A stretch of DNA of 55,068 nt from an uncultured Pseudomonadota bacterium (GTDB lineage Bacteria > Myxococcota_A > UBA796 > SXON01): the NCBI GenBank assembly GCA_903921785.1, contig CAIXRH010000025.1, forward strand, positions 1-55,068, given 5' to 3'. The position numbers were made by a program, and so were the translations under genes. Below the pieces are notes generated by a model. That model was given only the letters and a program-made list of their open reading frames with translations, was not told where the DNA came from and did no database searches. Below, piece after piece: positions 23,908 through 35,000 of this stretch; the first letter of the stretch is position 1, and every line of letters begins with the position of its first letter.

Positions 23908-25224
23908 CTACACCTGGGTGAGAGCGTGAAGGGAGGTGGCGAACAGGTCGACCGCCGTAGCGGCTTCCTCTTCGGTGAGCGTGAGCGAGGGACAGAAACG
24001 TACCGTGTTCTGGCCCGCGCCGAGGATCACCATACCGGAACGGAAGAAACAGTCCATGACCACGGCGTTGCGCAGGTCGTTCGCCCGCTCCTTGGTGGTG
24101 CGATCGGCGACGAGCTCCACGCCGATCATCAGCCCCTTGCCGCGGATGTCGCCCACGTTGGGGTGATTGCCGACGCGCTCGCGGAGCATGCCCATCATCT
24201 GCTCGCCGACGACCCGCGCGTTCTCCACGAGGGACTCTTCGAGCAGGTCGAGCGTGGCGTGGGCAGCGGCGCAGGCCACCGGGTTGCCGCCGAAGGTGCT
24301 GGCGTGCGCCCCGGGCTTCCAGCGCATCACCTCCTCGCTGGCGATCGTCGCCGACAGCGGCATGCCGCTGGCGATGCCCTTGGCGAGGCTGATCACGTCG
24401 GGCTTCACGCCGAAGTGGTCGTAGGCGAACATCTTGCCGGTGCGCCCCATGCCGGCCTGCACCTCGTCGAAGACGAGGAGGATGCCGTGCTCATCCGCCA
24501 GCTTACGCAGCTCGGGGAGGAAGTCGGCCGGGGGCACGATGTAGCCGCCTTCGCCCTGGATCGGCTCCACGAAGATCGCGGCCACCTCGTTGGGCGGACA
24601 GATCGTGCGGAACAGCTCCTTGAGATGGTCGATCGCCATCTTGGTGGCGCCCGGGCCGTGGCGGTACGGGTCGGGGTACACGGTGTGGGTGACCGGAAGG
24701 AACGGGCCGAAGCCCTCCCGCTGGCGGGCCTTGCTCGCGGTGAGCGAGAGGGCGCCCATCGTGCGGCCGTGGAACGCATCCAGGAACGCGATGAAGTGTT
24801 TCCGGCCGGTGCACCAGCGGGCGAGCTTGAGCGCCGCTTCGTTGGCCTCGGTGCCGCTGTTGCCGAAGTACACCCGACACGCGTCGCCGCGCACCGGCTG
24901 CATCTTCACCAGGCGATCCGCGAGGCGGCCCTGCACCGGGTAGAAGAAGTCGGTGCCGCTCATGTGGATGAGCTTCCCGGCCTGCTCCGTGATCGCGGCC
25001 ACCACCCGAGGATGGCAGTGGCCCGTGCTGGTCACGGCGATGCCGGCCGACATGTCGAGGAACTCGTTGCCATCCGGATCGGTGATCCACACGCCCAGGG
25101 CGCGCTCGGCCACCAGCGGATGATCGCGGGTGTAGCTGGGGGAGACGGCGGCATTGCTCCGCTCGATGAGCGTCCGGGCGAGAGGGCCCGGCAGCTCGGT
25201 GCGCAGGACGGGACGGCGCGACAC
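23908..25224 (-). CDS. Class III pyridoxal-phosphate aminotransferase (4-aminobutyrate/5-aminovalerate type)
   Basis: 438 residues from a GTG at 25224-25222 with GGAG 5 nt upstream; an ATG at 25308 would add 28 Pro/Gly-rich residues not usual for the family. Fold-type I features are clear: YFGNSGTEANEAALKLAR, AFHGRTMGALSLTASK, VEPIQGEGGYIVPP, DEVQAGMGRTGKMFA, and the PLP Lys K282 in SLAKGIASG. It likely moves the terminal amino group of an omega-amino acid such as 4-aminobutyrate or 5-aminovalerate to 2-oxoglutarate. The adjacent gcdH, only 2 bp downstream, favours the five-carbon substrate. An ornithine or acetylornithine role cannot be excluded. Confidence 0.85.
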   Translation of the reverse strand: MSRRPVLRTELPGPLARTLIERSNAAVSPSYTRDHPLVAERALGVWITDPDGNEFLDMSAGIAVTSTGHCHPRVVAAITEQAGKLIHMSGTDFFYPVQGRLADRLVKMQPVRGDACRVYFGNSGTEANEAALKLARWCTGRKHFIAFLDAFHGRTMGALSLTASKARQREGFGPFLPVTHTVYPDPYRHGPGATKMAIDHLKELFRTICPPNEVAAIFVEPIQGEGGYIVPPADFLPELRKLADEHGILLVFDEVQAGMGRTGKMFAYDHFGVKPDVISLAKGIASGMPLSATIASEEVMRWKPGAHASTFGGNPVACAAAHATLDLLEESLVENARVVGEQMMGMLRERVGNHPNVGDIRGKGLMIGVELVADRTTKERANDLRNAVVMDCFFRSGMVILGAGQNTVRFCPSLTLTEEEAATAVDLFATSLHALTQV

Positions 25225-25359
25225 GGACACTCCGGAGGGGCGGGCGACTATCTGTCCGGAGGGGTCGGCGCCACCTCCCGAGGGGGGCGCGTGTCGGCGC
25301 GCGGTCACCGGGCCGCGGGTCCGCTCACCGGCCGCGTTTGCCCTTGCTGCGTCAAGGGC

Positions 25360-25380
25360 TGATCTATCAATCCAAGATCA
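25360..25380. promoter_or_regulatory. Inverted repeat in the AT-rich island, possible operator
   Basis: TGATCT (25360-25365) and AGATCA (25375-25380) are perfect arms around 9 bp. They sit about 136 bp upstream of the aminotransferase start in an AT-rich pocket, consistent with a regulated promoter. No regulator gene is adjacent. Confidence 0.4.
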
Positions 25381-25554
25381 CAATATCCATTTGGTGGATT
25401 TCGGGCACCGCCCGACGCGGCGTCGCTTGGAGACGAACGCACGAGCCCACGGGGGCGATCTCGATGGGGGCGCCACCCACCCTCACCGCCCCCCGGACCC
25501 GGCCCAGGCGCAACGATCGGGCGGTGTTCTGTGGGTCCACCCTGGATAAACCAA

Positions 25555-25586
25555 GGGCGCGGTGTCGAGTGTCGACGACCGCGCCC
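25555..25586 (-). terminator. Intrinsic terminator downstream of the tiny membrane-protein gene
   Basis: Read leftwards, GGGCGCGGT and GTCGA arms pair with TCGAC and ACCGCGCCC with one bulge over a 3-nt loop. TTGGTTTAT follows. It lies about 40 bp beyond the stop of the 48-residue gene. Confidence 0.6.
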
Positions 25587-25626
25587 GGGGGGTGCTGCGG
25601 GCGACAGCCCGCGGCGTCCGCGCCGA

Positions 25627-25773
25627 TCAGGGGGTGATGGCGGGGGCCGCGTCGGCGGCGCTCGCGAGGAAGGCCCCGATCATCATCCAGCCGACGGCGA
25701 GGACGAGGAACGTGTTGAGGAGCGGCGAAGTGCCGAGCTTTTCTTCGTGCTTGACGTGGAGCGAGCGGGCCAT
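25627..25773 (-). CDS. Tiny single-pass membrane protein
   Basis: 48 residues. A charged N-terminus (MARSLHVKHEEKLG) precedes one transmembrane helix, PLLNTFLVLAVGWMMIGAFL, and a short Ala/Pro tail. GAGG stands 6 nt before the ATG and a strong terminator follows, so it looks like a real short gene. It lies downstream of the giant synthase on the same strand with about 270 bp between them. No family was recognised; it could be a small respiratory or transport-associated subunit, but nothing shows this. Confidence 0.55.
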   Translation of the reverse strand: MARSLHVKHEEKLGTSPLLNTFLVLAVGWMMIGAFLASAADAAPAITP

Positions 25774-25810
25774 GGGAACCTCAGGGGAGCGCAGCGGGGA
25801 GCAGCAGGTG

Positions 25811-25838
25811 CGGCTGGCATGAAGCAAGCCGCATGCCA
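25811..25838. terminator. Hairpin downstream of the synthase gene
   Basis: GCTGGCATG (25811-25819) and CATGCCAGC (25830-25838) are perfect 9-bp arms with a 10-nt loop, about 210 bp past the synthase stop in its direction of transcription. No T-run follows, so it may be a processing or attenuation element. Confidence 0.35.
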
Positions 25839-26047
25839 GCCCCATCCGGGGCGGTCCCGGGGGCGATGACGGTTCACGGCGGGCTCCGCCCGCCGGCGCC
25901 TGAGGCGGTGGAGCGACGCGCCGACGTTGGTCTGGCGCCCCCTCGTCCTTGCCTTCGCCTACTCCAACCACCAGCGCGACAGCTCGACCTCGACCCGAAG
26001 CGCCGGCCGGAGCCCTGGTCCCGGCGCCGTCCCGCCTCCCCGGCCGC

Positions 26048-29000
26048 CTACGCCGCGAAGACCGCCGTTGCCACGACCCGGCCCTGGAACCGGCCCACGC
26101 GCACCCGCAGCGGCGCCCCGCCGAGCGCCCGGTGCGCCTCCGCGACCTCCCCGGACAGGCGAACCGTGGCTCGGCCCTCCACGAGCTCCACCACGTCGAT
26201 CTCCCGCGGCGAGAGCGCCATCCCGGCGCCGAGCGCCTTGAGCACGGCCTCCTTCACGCTCCAAACGGCCGTGCGCTCCTCGTCGGTGCGGGCCCACGCC
26301 TGCTCCCCCGGCGTAAACCACTCGGCCACGAAAGAGTCCGAACGAGGCTCCACCTTCTCCATGTCCACGCCCGCGCGGGCCCCGCGCACCGCCAGCGCGA
26401 GGGCCTCGCCGTCCACGTGGGTGATGCTCACCTCGAGGTCGTGCACGTCCGTCACCACGGGACGCCCGCTCGGGGCGCGCTCCACCCGGAACGGCCCGTG
26501 GACCAGCGCCGCGACCGCACGGTTCGCGGCGACCTGCCCGGCCAGCCGGTCGGCCTGCCGCTTCGCCGTTCCCCGGGAGGTCAGCATCGCCCGCTCCTTG
26601 TCGGGGAGCTCCGCCGCGGCGTCCGCCGCGACGGCGATCGAGGCGCTCGGCCAGCCGCCCTCGGGCACCGGCAAACGGTCACCAGGGTCCAACGGTCCCT
26701 TCTCCACCATCCGGAAGCCCCGCACGCGCATCACCCGGCCCTCAGAGCCGTCCACGTCGATGTCGTAGACGCCCGCCCGCACGTGCACCACGACCTGCAG
26801 CGACTCGCCCTCGACGGCGGAGCGCTCGAGCTCCACCGCGTCGATGCTGGCCGGGAGCGCCATCACGCCCTCGATCGCCATCCGGTGCAGCCCGGCCGCC
26901 TGGAAAGCGGCTTCCAACACCAGCGGATCCGTCAGCAGCCCCTCCGCGATCGGCCCATGTTCGACCACGGCCTCGGCGAGCAGCCCCTGCACCGCGACGG
27001 CCTCGGCGCCGCGGAGCACCTGGAACCGCGCTCCGTGGAAGTAGCGGCGGTAGATGTCCTTCTGCGAAACTCGCTCTTCGGGGAAGAAGGCGCTGGGGAG
27101 CAGCGGCAGGAGCGGCATCTCGGCGAGCTGCACGCGCGCCTCGAAGTGCGAGGTCACCTGCTCGCGGCCGTTCTTGAGCTTCCGGGTGCTCCGGAGCACA
27201 CACTTCCAGGCGCCGTCTTCGTCGGGATCGGCGGTGATCTCGATGCGGGTCGGCTCGTCGCGGTGGAGCTTCAGGGGCGCGGAGAACGTCACGTCCTCCA
27301 GGCCGGCGTAGCGGCCCCGCGGGTTGGCCGCGAGCGCCGTGGCGACCATCATCTCCATCCCCATCACCCCCGGGAGAACCGGGACGTTGTCGATGGCGTG
27401 GTCCGCCATCCAGGGGTCGGAGTGCAGGTCCATCGTGCGGCGACCGATCGCACGGTCGCCGACGAGCTCCACGGAGTCCAGGAGCGGGTGCAGCGCGGGC
27501 GACTGGAAGTCTCCGAGCTTGCCCGCCACCACCAGCTCGCCGGTGACGCCGGCGGCGATGAGGTCGCAGAGCACGCGGGCGCCGGCCCGGGGCGGGAGGA
27601 GCTCCACGCCGCGGCTGGTGAGGAGCTGCTCCATGCCGCCGCGTACGGCCATGCCCACGTCCGCCCAGGCGGTCCAGGCGATGTGCAACGAGCGGGCCCG
27701 GGTGAGGCACACCTGCGCCATCGCCTCGTTGGCCGCGCTGTAGTCGACCTGGCCGGCGTTGCCGAAGCGCCCGGCGATGCTGCCCATGCTCACGAAGAAC
27801 GTGGAGGGGTCGAGCGAGGTGGCGAGGGCCAGCCCGCCTTCCGCCTTGCCGTCGAAGACGCGACGGAACGCCGCCACGTCCTTGTCGGGGAGCAGCCGGG
27901 ACTCTTCCACGCCGGCGCCGTGCACCACCAGGTCGAGCCGCGCGTGCTTCTGCCGGAGGTCGGCGATCATCGCCTTCACCGCGGCGGGGTCGGCGAGGTC
28001 GAGGCTCCGCAGCTCCACCGTGGCGCCGAGCTTCCGCATCGCCTCCACGTTGGCCCGGGCCTCCTCCGCCACCCGCATCGGCTTGAGCTTGTCCTCGATC
28101 ATCTTCGGGGTGACCCGCTTCTCCGTCTTGCCGAGCTCCTCCTTGATGCGAGCGCGGGTGACCTCTTCGTCCAGCGGCACGGCTCCGGGCAGCGTACGAG
28201 CGACGAGCACCAGCGTGCACGGCCCCCGACGGGCGATCTCGAACGCAACCTGCGCGGTGATGCCGCGCGTCCCGCCGGTGAGAACGGCGATCGGGTGCGC
28301 CGGCCAGTGGCCCTGCGTGGGCACGGCCTCCACCGCGAGCGCGACGACCTCGCGCTCGCCTGGCCCGACCCACACCTCGTTGGCGCGGTCGCCCTCGCCG
28401 AGCTCGTCGACCAGGGCGCGCGCGGCGTCCTGGGCGCCCCAGCCCGCGCGCACCGTCACCACGCGGGCGCGGCACGTCGGCCATTCGCGGCCGAGCGCCT
28501 TGCAAAGGCCGGCGCGGGCGCCGTTGTCGCGGACGACGGTGAGGTCGGTCGCCGGGGTGAGCGCCGAGACCCACTGTCGGGGGCGATGACCGTCGAGGTG
28601 GCGCGCCTGCTCGAAGAGCTCGAGCAGGGGAATCCCGCAGTCGATCACCACGTCCGGATCGCCCTCGGAGCGGGCGCCGGCGGCGACGATCTCCGAGCGG
28701 AGCTCGTTCGCGAGCTCGCCACTGCCGAGCACCCACACCACCTGCCCGCGCAGCGTGCCCACGGGCAGCTTGACCTGGCTCACCCGCACCGGGCGGCGAA
28801 CCCGGAAGTTCTCGGGGAGCTGGTCGAGGTCGTGGGGCTCCGGCGGCGACACCAGATCGGTGCCGGGCACGAGCGTGATGCTCGGGGTGAGGGACGCAAG
28901 CGCGACCGAGGCGGAGGCCGGCGCGCCCACGACGGACGCCGGCGCGGGCGGGGCCACCTTCGCCGCTTCGGGCGCCGGCGGCGCGAGCAGCAGGGTCGGG

Positions 29001-32000
29001 GCTTCCGCGTCGAGCAGCAGGGTCGGGGCCTCCGCCGCGGCGGCCTGCGCCGCCACCCGCTCCGCCATCCACCCGGCGAGCTTCTCCACCGTGGGGTAGT
29101 CCGCGAGCTTGAAGCTATCGTCCCGCTGCAGACCGTACGCGTCGCGAACCTCGGAGAAGATCTCCGCCTGCTTCACAGTGTCGATGCCGAGGTCGGCTTC
29201 CAGCTCATACGCCGGGTCGATCTCCCCCGGCTCGTAGCCGGTGCGGGCGGCGACCACGTCGATCAGCTTCGTGAGCACCGCCGCACGGTCCGGCACCCCG
29301 CCGACGGACGCCGGCTTCGGCGCGGGCGTCGGCGTCGGCGTGGGAGTCGGCGCAGCCGCCGGCGCAGCTGCCGGAGCGGGTGCGGCCGGCACGACCGCCA
29401 CCGCCTTCGCCACGACCGACGGCGCCGGAGCGCCCCCGCCACCCGAAGGACCACCGGACGGCCCGCTCGGCGGCGTCCCGCCCTGCTCGGCCACCTTGTC
29501 CGCCATCCACCCGGCGAGCTTCTCCACCGTGGGGTAGTCCGCCAGCTTGAAGCTGTCGTCGCGTTGTAGACCGTACGCGTCGCGCACCTCGGCGAAGATC
29601 TCCGCTTGCTTCACGGTGTCGATGCCGAGGTCCGCCTCCAGCTCGTAGCTCGGGTCGATCTCGCTCTCATCGTAGCCGGTCTTCGCCGCCACCACGCTCA
29701 CCAGCCGCTTGAGCACCGCGGCCCGGTCGGGCACCCCGGCCCCGCCGGTCGCGACGGCCGCAGCCGTCGTGGCCGAGCCCGCCGCTGGCGCCACCGTCAC
29801 ATCGCCGCCGGTCGCGGCATCCCCGCCGCCCACGCCGCCCCCCTGCTCCGCCACCTTGCCCGCCATCCACCCGGCGAGCTTCTCCACCGTGGGGTAGTCC
29901 GCCAGCTTGAAGCTGTCGTCCCGCTGCAGACCGTACGCGTCGCGCACCTCGGCGAAGATCTCCGCCTGCTTCACGGTGTCGATGCCGAGGTCGGCCTCAA
30001 GCTCGTAGCTGGGGTCGATCTCGTCGCGCCCGTAGCCGGTCTTGGCGGCCACCACGCCGATGAGCTTGTCGAGCACGTCCGCCTTGCTGACGCCTGCGGC
30101 ACGCGCGACCGGGGCCGCGACGGGGGCCACGACCGGCGCCGGAGCGGCCGCCACCGGCTTCGCCGTGGGGTCCACGACGAACCGGAGCTGACGATGCTCC
30201 ACGATCACCCGGCCGGCGCCGCCCGCCACCTTCTGCGCCCAGGCCGCGGCCATCCGCGGATCGGACACCCGCGCGTCGCCATTGGCGATCTTCTTCCACG
30301 CCGCCAACGCCAGCTGGCTGCCGAACCCCGCCGCCAGTCGCAGCGCGAACTTCACGTCGTAGTGGCCGCCGGTGCTCAAGGTGAGCGGCCCGAGGTCGGG
30401 GTCCGGCTCCTTGAGGTTGGGGATCGGCGGCACCAGCTGGTACTGGAGCGCCTTCACGGCCACCGTGTCCTCCACGCCGGCGCCCATCGGGTGGCCGGTG
30501 TAGCCCTTGGTGTTCGCGATGATCATGCGGCTCGCAGCCGCGCCGAACGCGTGAGGCAAGCTGGCCATCTCGGCCGCCGCGGAGCCGCCACGGGCCGGGG
30601 TGTACGTCTCGTGGCTGAGGAAGACACACTGTTCGGCGAACTGCGCGTGGGTCACGCCCGCGGCAGCGACCGCCTTGTCCGCGAAGGTCTTCACCTCCCG
30701 ACGGATGTGCTCCGCGTCCAGGCGGGTGCCGTGGAACGCGCTGTTCGCGATGTGCGTGCCGAGGAGCTCGGCGATCGGCACCATGCCGCGCGCTTCCACG
30801 TCGCCCTTGCGCTCGAGAATGAGCCCCACCGCGCCCATGCCGAGGATCATCCCATGCCGGCGACGATCAAAGGGCAACGCCGCGTTCTCGACCTCGGCCG
30901 TGGTGGTGGCGGCGCCCGCGGCCATGAACCCGGCGCCGATCCACTCCAGCATGTTCTCGTTGGTCACGTCGTCGGCACCGACCACGATCACGCGCTCACA
31001 ACGCCCACACCGCAGCCAGTCCTCGGCCACGGCGAGGGCCTGGGTGGTGCTGGCGCACGCGGCGTTCACCGCGGCGTTCGGGCCGCGCGCGCCGAGGAAC
31101 TGCGCGAGCTGGCTGTGCCCCATGGTGAGGATCTGGAACAAGAACCGACGATCGAAGTGACCTTCGCCGTCGCCGCCGTTGAGCCCCATCTTCTGGATGA
31201 ACTGGTCGTACCCGGCGAACGCGCTGCCGAAGACGATGCCGGTCGTGTCCCGGAGGGACTCGGGGAGCGCCCAGCCGGTGGCCACGGCCTTGCCGGTGGT
31301 GGTCTGACGCCACGTCCGCACCAGGGGGATGCCCGCGTCCTTCAACGCCTCCAACGCCGCGGCGAACGCCAACTGCGTCGAGATGTCGAGGCTTCGCACC
31401 AGGGACGCGTCCACGCCGTAGTCGGCCACGAGGTCGAAGTGGGTCTTCTGGCCGGCGAGGCGGATGACCTGCTCCCGCGTCTTCACCGGGAGGAAGCCGC
31501 CTTCGCCCGTCTTCGGGTCCTTGGTGAGCCGGACCAGGTTCTTCGCGATGAACTTGTCCTGGTTGTCCTCGCTCACCTTGCCGATGCGGTTCTCGCCCTT
31601 GAGCATCCGCTGGATGCCGTCGGGCTCAAAGACCTCGGCACCGCCAGGAAGCCCGAGCGAAGCCCCTGAACACACGATCACGTCGGTGCGGAGGCCTGCG
31701 CTGGCCGGGGCCATCGGCGCCGGGATCGGACGCGAGGGCGCGGCGGAAACCATGGAGGGGGTCGCCGCGGGCGCGGAGACCGGGGCGAGCCCCGCCAACG
31801 CCGGACCCTGCGCGGCTTGGAACGCGGTCCACGCGGCGCCGAGGAAGCCCTGGAGCGCGGGGAGCATGGCCGTGGCGAAGGTGGCGCCATCGAGGCCCCG
31901 GAGGTCCTGCCCGGCGATCTGAGCCAGGAACTTCGCGGCGGAGTCGGCGGGGAGGGTGGGGGCGCCGACGTGCACGACCGGGGCAGGATGCGCGGCGGCC

Positions 32001-35000
32001 GGCGCGGACGGCGCATGGGGGACGTGCACCTCCCCGTCCACGGTGCCGCGGCGGGCGGGCATCGTGGAGGGGCGGGTGGACCCCGCTTGTTGCGCCGCGT
32101 AGTCCACCAACTGGCGGAGCGTACGGTGCTGGCCCATCCGGAAATGAGGGTCGGGCTCCAGCTTCAGCGAATCGCGGACCTGACTGATGATGTCCGCGGT
32201 CTTCACCGTGTCGATGCCGAGGTCGGCCTCGATGTCGAAGTCGAGCTGCAGCTCCTCGATGGCGAAGCCGGTGCGCCGGGCGACGATCTCCAGGATCGTC
32301 CGCGCGATCTCCGGCGTGCCGACGCGCTCCGCTTCGGCGGCCACGGCCGGGGCGGTGTTGCGGCCCGCCAGGAGCGGCGTGGTGCTGCGACGGGGGAGGA
32401 GCGGCGCGAAGATGTCGGTCGTCTTCTCGGGGACGCCCGCGATCGGGAACCCAAGCACATACAGCTCAGCCAGCGCGTCGATGAAGCTCGGCACGCCGCC
32501 GCGCTTCGGCTGGTTCGTGTAGAGCGCACGGTGGGGGCGATGCTTGAGGATCTGAACCACGAAGCCCGACAAAGCGCGCTTGGGTCCACACTCCACGAAG
32601 ATCCGCGCCCCGTCGGAGTACATGCGCTCGACCTGCGCGATCCACTCCACGGGTGCCGCCACCTGCAACGCCAGGTTCTCGATGATCTGCTCGCGGGCGC
32701 CTTCCCCCGTCGGGTAGTACCGACTGTCGACGTTGGTGGTGATCGGCCGCAGCGGCTCACGGATGTCGAGCGTCTCGAGCACCCGCTTGAGCGGCGCGCT
32801 GGCCGGAGCCACGATCCGGCTGTGGAACGCGTGGCTCACCGGCAGCGGGTAGACGGTGATCCCACGGGACTTGAAGAGCTCCGAGGCCGCCTCCACCGCG
32901 TCGGACTCGCCGGCGATGACCGTCTGCGTCGGGCAGTTCTTGTTCGCCGGAACCACGTAGCCAGGAACCTCGGCGAGGACCTCCATGACCACGTCGGTGC
33001 TCGCGGCAATACCGGCCATCTTGCCCACATCGTCGAGCTTCACCGCCGCCATCTCGCGACCGCGCGCGCTCACGGCGACCAGCGCGTCCCGGAAGCTGAG
33101 GATGCCGGCCGCGACCAGCGCGCCGTACTCCCCGAGGCTGTGCCCGGCGACCATGTCCGGACGCACCCCGTACGCGGAGAAGAGGCGGAGGATCGCCACG
33201 TCTACCGTGAGGGTCGCCGGCTGAGAGATCGCCGTGTCCCGGAGGCGATCGAACTGCTCCTCCTCCGACATGTCCGGGTCACGACGGATGAGCGACGTCA
33301 GCGAGCGCCCGAGCAGCGGGGTCATCACCTCGTCCGCCTCGGCGAACGTCGCCGCCACGATCGGGAATTGCTCGGCCAGATCGAGGCCCATCCCGACGTA
33401 CTGGCTGCCCTGTCCGGTGAAGAGGAACGCGAGCTTGCCGTCGCACGGCACATCCTCCAGCGCGATGCCGCGCTGGCGCACGAGGTCGTAGCCCTTGCCC
33501 TTCTTCACCGCGGAGACGACCTTCTCCACCTGCGAAGCCAACTCTTCCTGATCGACGGCGCACGCCGCGACCCGGAGCGGGGCGTCCGGCTCAAACGGCG
33601 CGGTCTCGCCACGCTCCACCAGCGCGGCGCAGCGCTCCACCATCTCCTCGGGGGTATCCGCCGACAACGCCCACATCCCCTTCGGCACCGACACACTGGT
33701 GCTGGGACGGGCCGGCGCGGCGACCGGCGAGGGATTGGGGGCGCCATACGAGGCCGCGCTCCGAGCCACCGCCCCAGGCGCAACGACCGTCACCTCGTTC
33801 TTCGACCCGCCCCCCACCGAGGTGGTGATCGGAGGCCAGGCCGAGACCGCCACCGTGGTGCTCGACGCCTTCGCCATCCCCGGGCGGAAGCCTTCGAGCA
33901 CCATGTGGAAGTTGGTGCCGCCGAAGCCGAACGCGCTCACGCCGGCGAACCGCGGGCCGCCGTGCTCCCACGCCTCGGGCGCGGTCTGCACCTGCAGGGG
34001 CACCACGCCCAGGTCGATGTCCGGCCGCGGGTTCTTGTAGTTGATGCTCGGCGGGAGCACGCCGTGGAACAGCGCGAGGCTCGTCTTGAGCGCGCTGGCC
34101 GCGCCGGCCGCGCTCTTGAGGTGGCCGATGTTGGACTTGATCGAGCCGATCCGGGCGGCCCGCGTGCGCCTCCCCGGGCCGATGAGCTCGGTGAGCGCCT
34201 CCACCTCCACCTTGTCGCCCACCACGGTGCTGGTGCCGTGGCACTCGAAGAGGTCCACGTCCGCGGGGTCCACGCCGGCGTTCTCGTAGGCTCGGCGCAA
34301 CGCTCGCTTCTGACCTTCGGGGTTGGGCGCGGTGATGCCCTTGCCCTTGCCGTCGGAGCTGCCGCCGAAGCCCCGGATCACCGAGTAGACCTTGTCGCCG
34401 TCGCGCAGCGCGTCCGAAAGCCGCTTGAGCACGAGGATGCCCACGCCCTCGCCCATGACAAAACCGTTGGCCTTCGCGTCGAAGGGGCGGCTGCCATCCG
34501 GAGAGAGCGCCCCGATCTTGGAGAACTTGGCGTAGGTCGGCACGCCCATGCTGCGATCGGCGCCGCCGGTCACCGCCATGTCGAAGTCGCCGTCCTGCAG
34601 GCCCTTCACCGCCGCCTGGATCGCCGCCATCGAGCCGGCGCAGGCCGCGTCGGTCGTGAAGTTGGGGCCGCCGAGGTTCAGCGCGTTGGTGATGCGCCCG
34701 GCCACCACGTTGGCCAGCTCGCCCGGCATCGAGTCTTCGGTGATCGGCGGGATGTTCCGCTTGAGCTCGGTCTCGTAGGCGTCGAGGATCGCGGCCCGGG
34801 ACTCCGTGGGCAGGGCGGCGAAGCCCTTGACCTCGGAGAGCGCCTTGCGCATCGCCGGGAACATCACCCGGAGGGTGTACTCGTCGGTGATCTCCCCACC
34901 CATCGAGTTGCCCAGGATGGTGGCCACACGGCTGCGATCGAAGTCCTTCGCCTCACCGTAGCCGGCGTCCTCCAACGCGTCGGCCGCGGCCTCCAGCGCC

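Larger units (their letters stand above)
25225..25626. other. Intergenic region upstream of the aminotransferase
   Basis: About 400 bp with no credible gene. It contains the one clearly AT-richer island in this neighbourhood (about 25355-25405), a TGATCT/AGATCA inverted repeat, and the terminator of the tiny membrane-protein gene. Confidence 0.5.

Noticed and set aside
25224-25308. ATG at 25308 as the aminotransferase start
   Set aside because: It would add 28 Pro/Gly/Arg-rich residues unlike the family and lacks a clear ribosome-binding site. The GTG at 25224 has GGAG at good spacing.
25949-29569. 1206-codon open frame on the plus strand
   Set aside because: Also antisense to the synthase, with no motif and biased composition.
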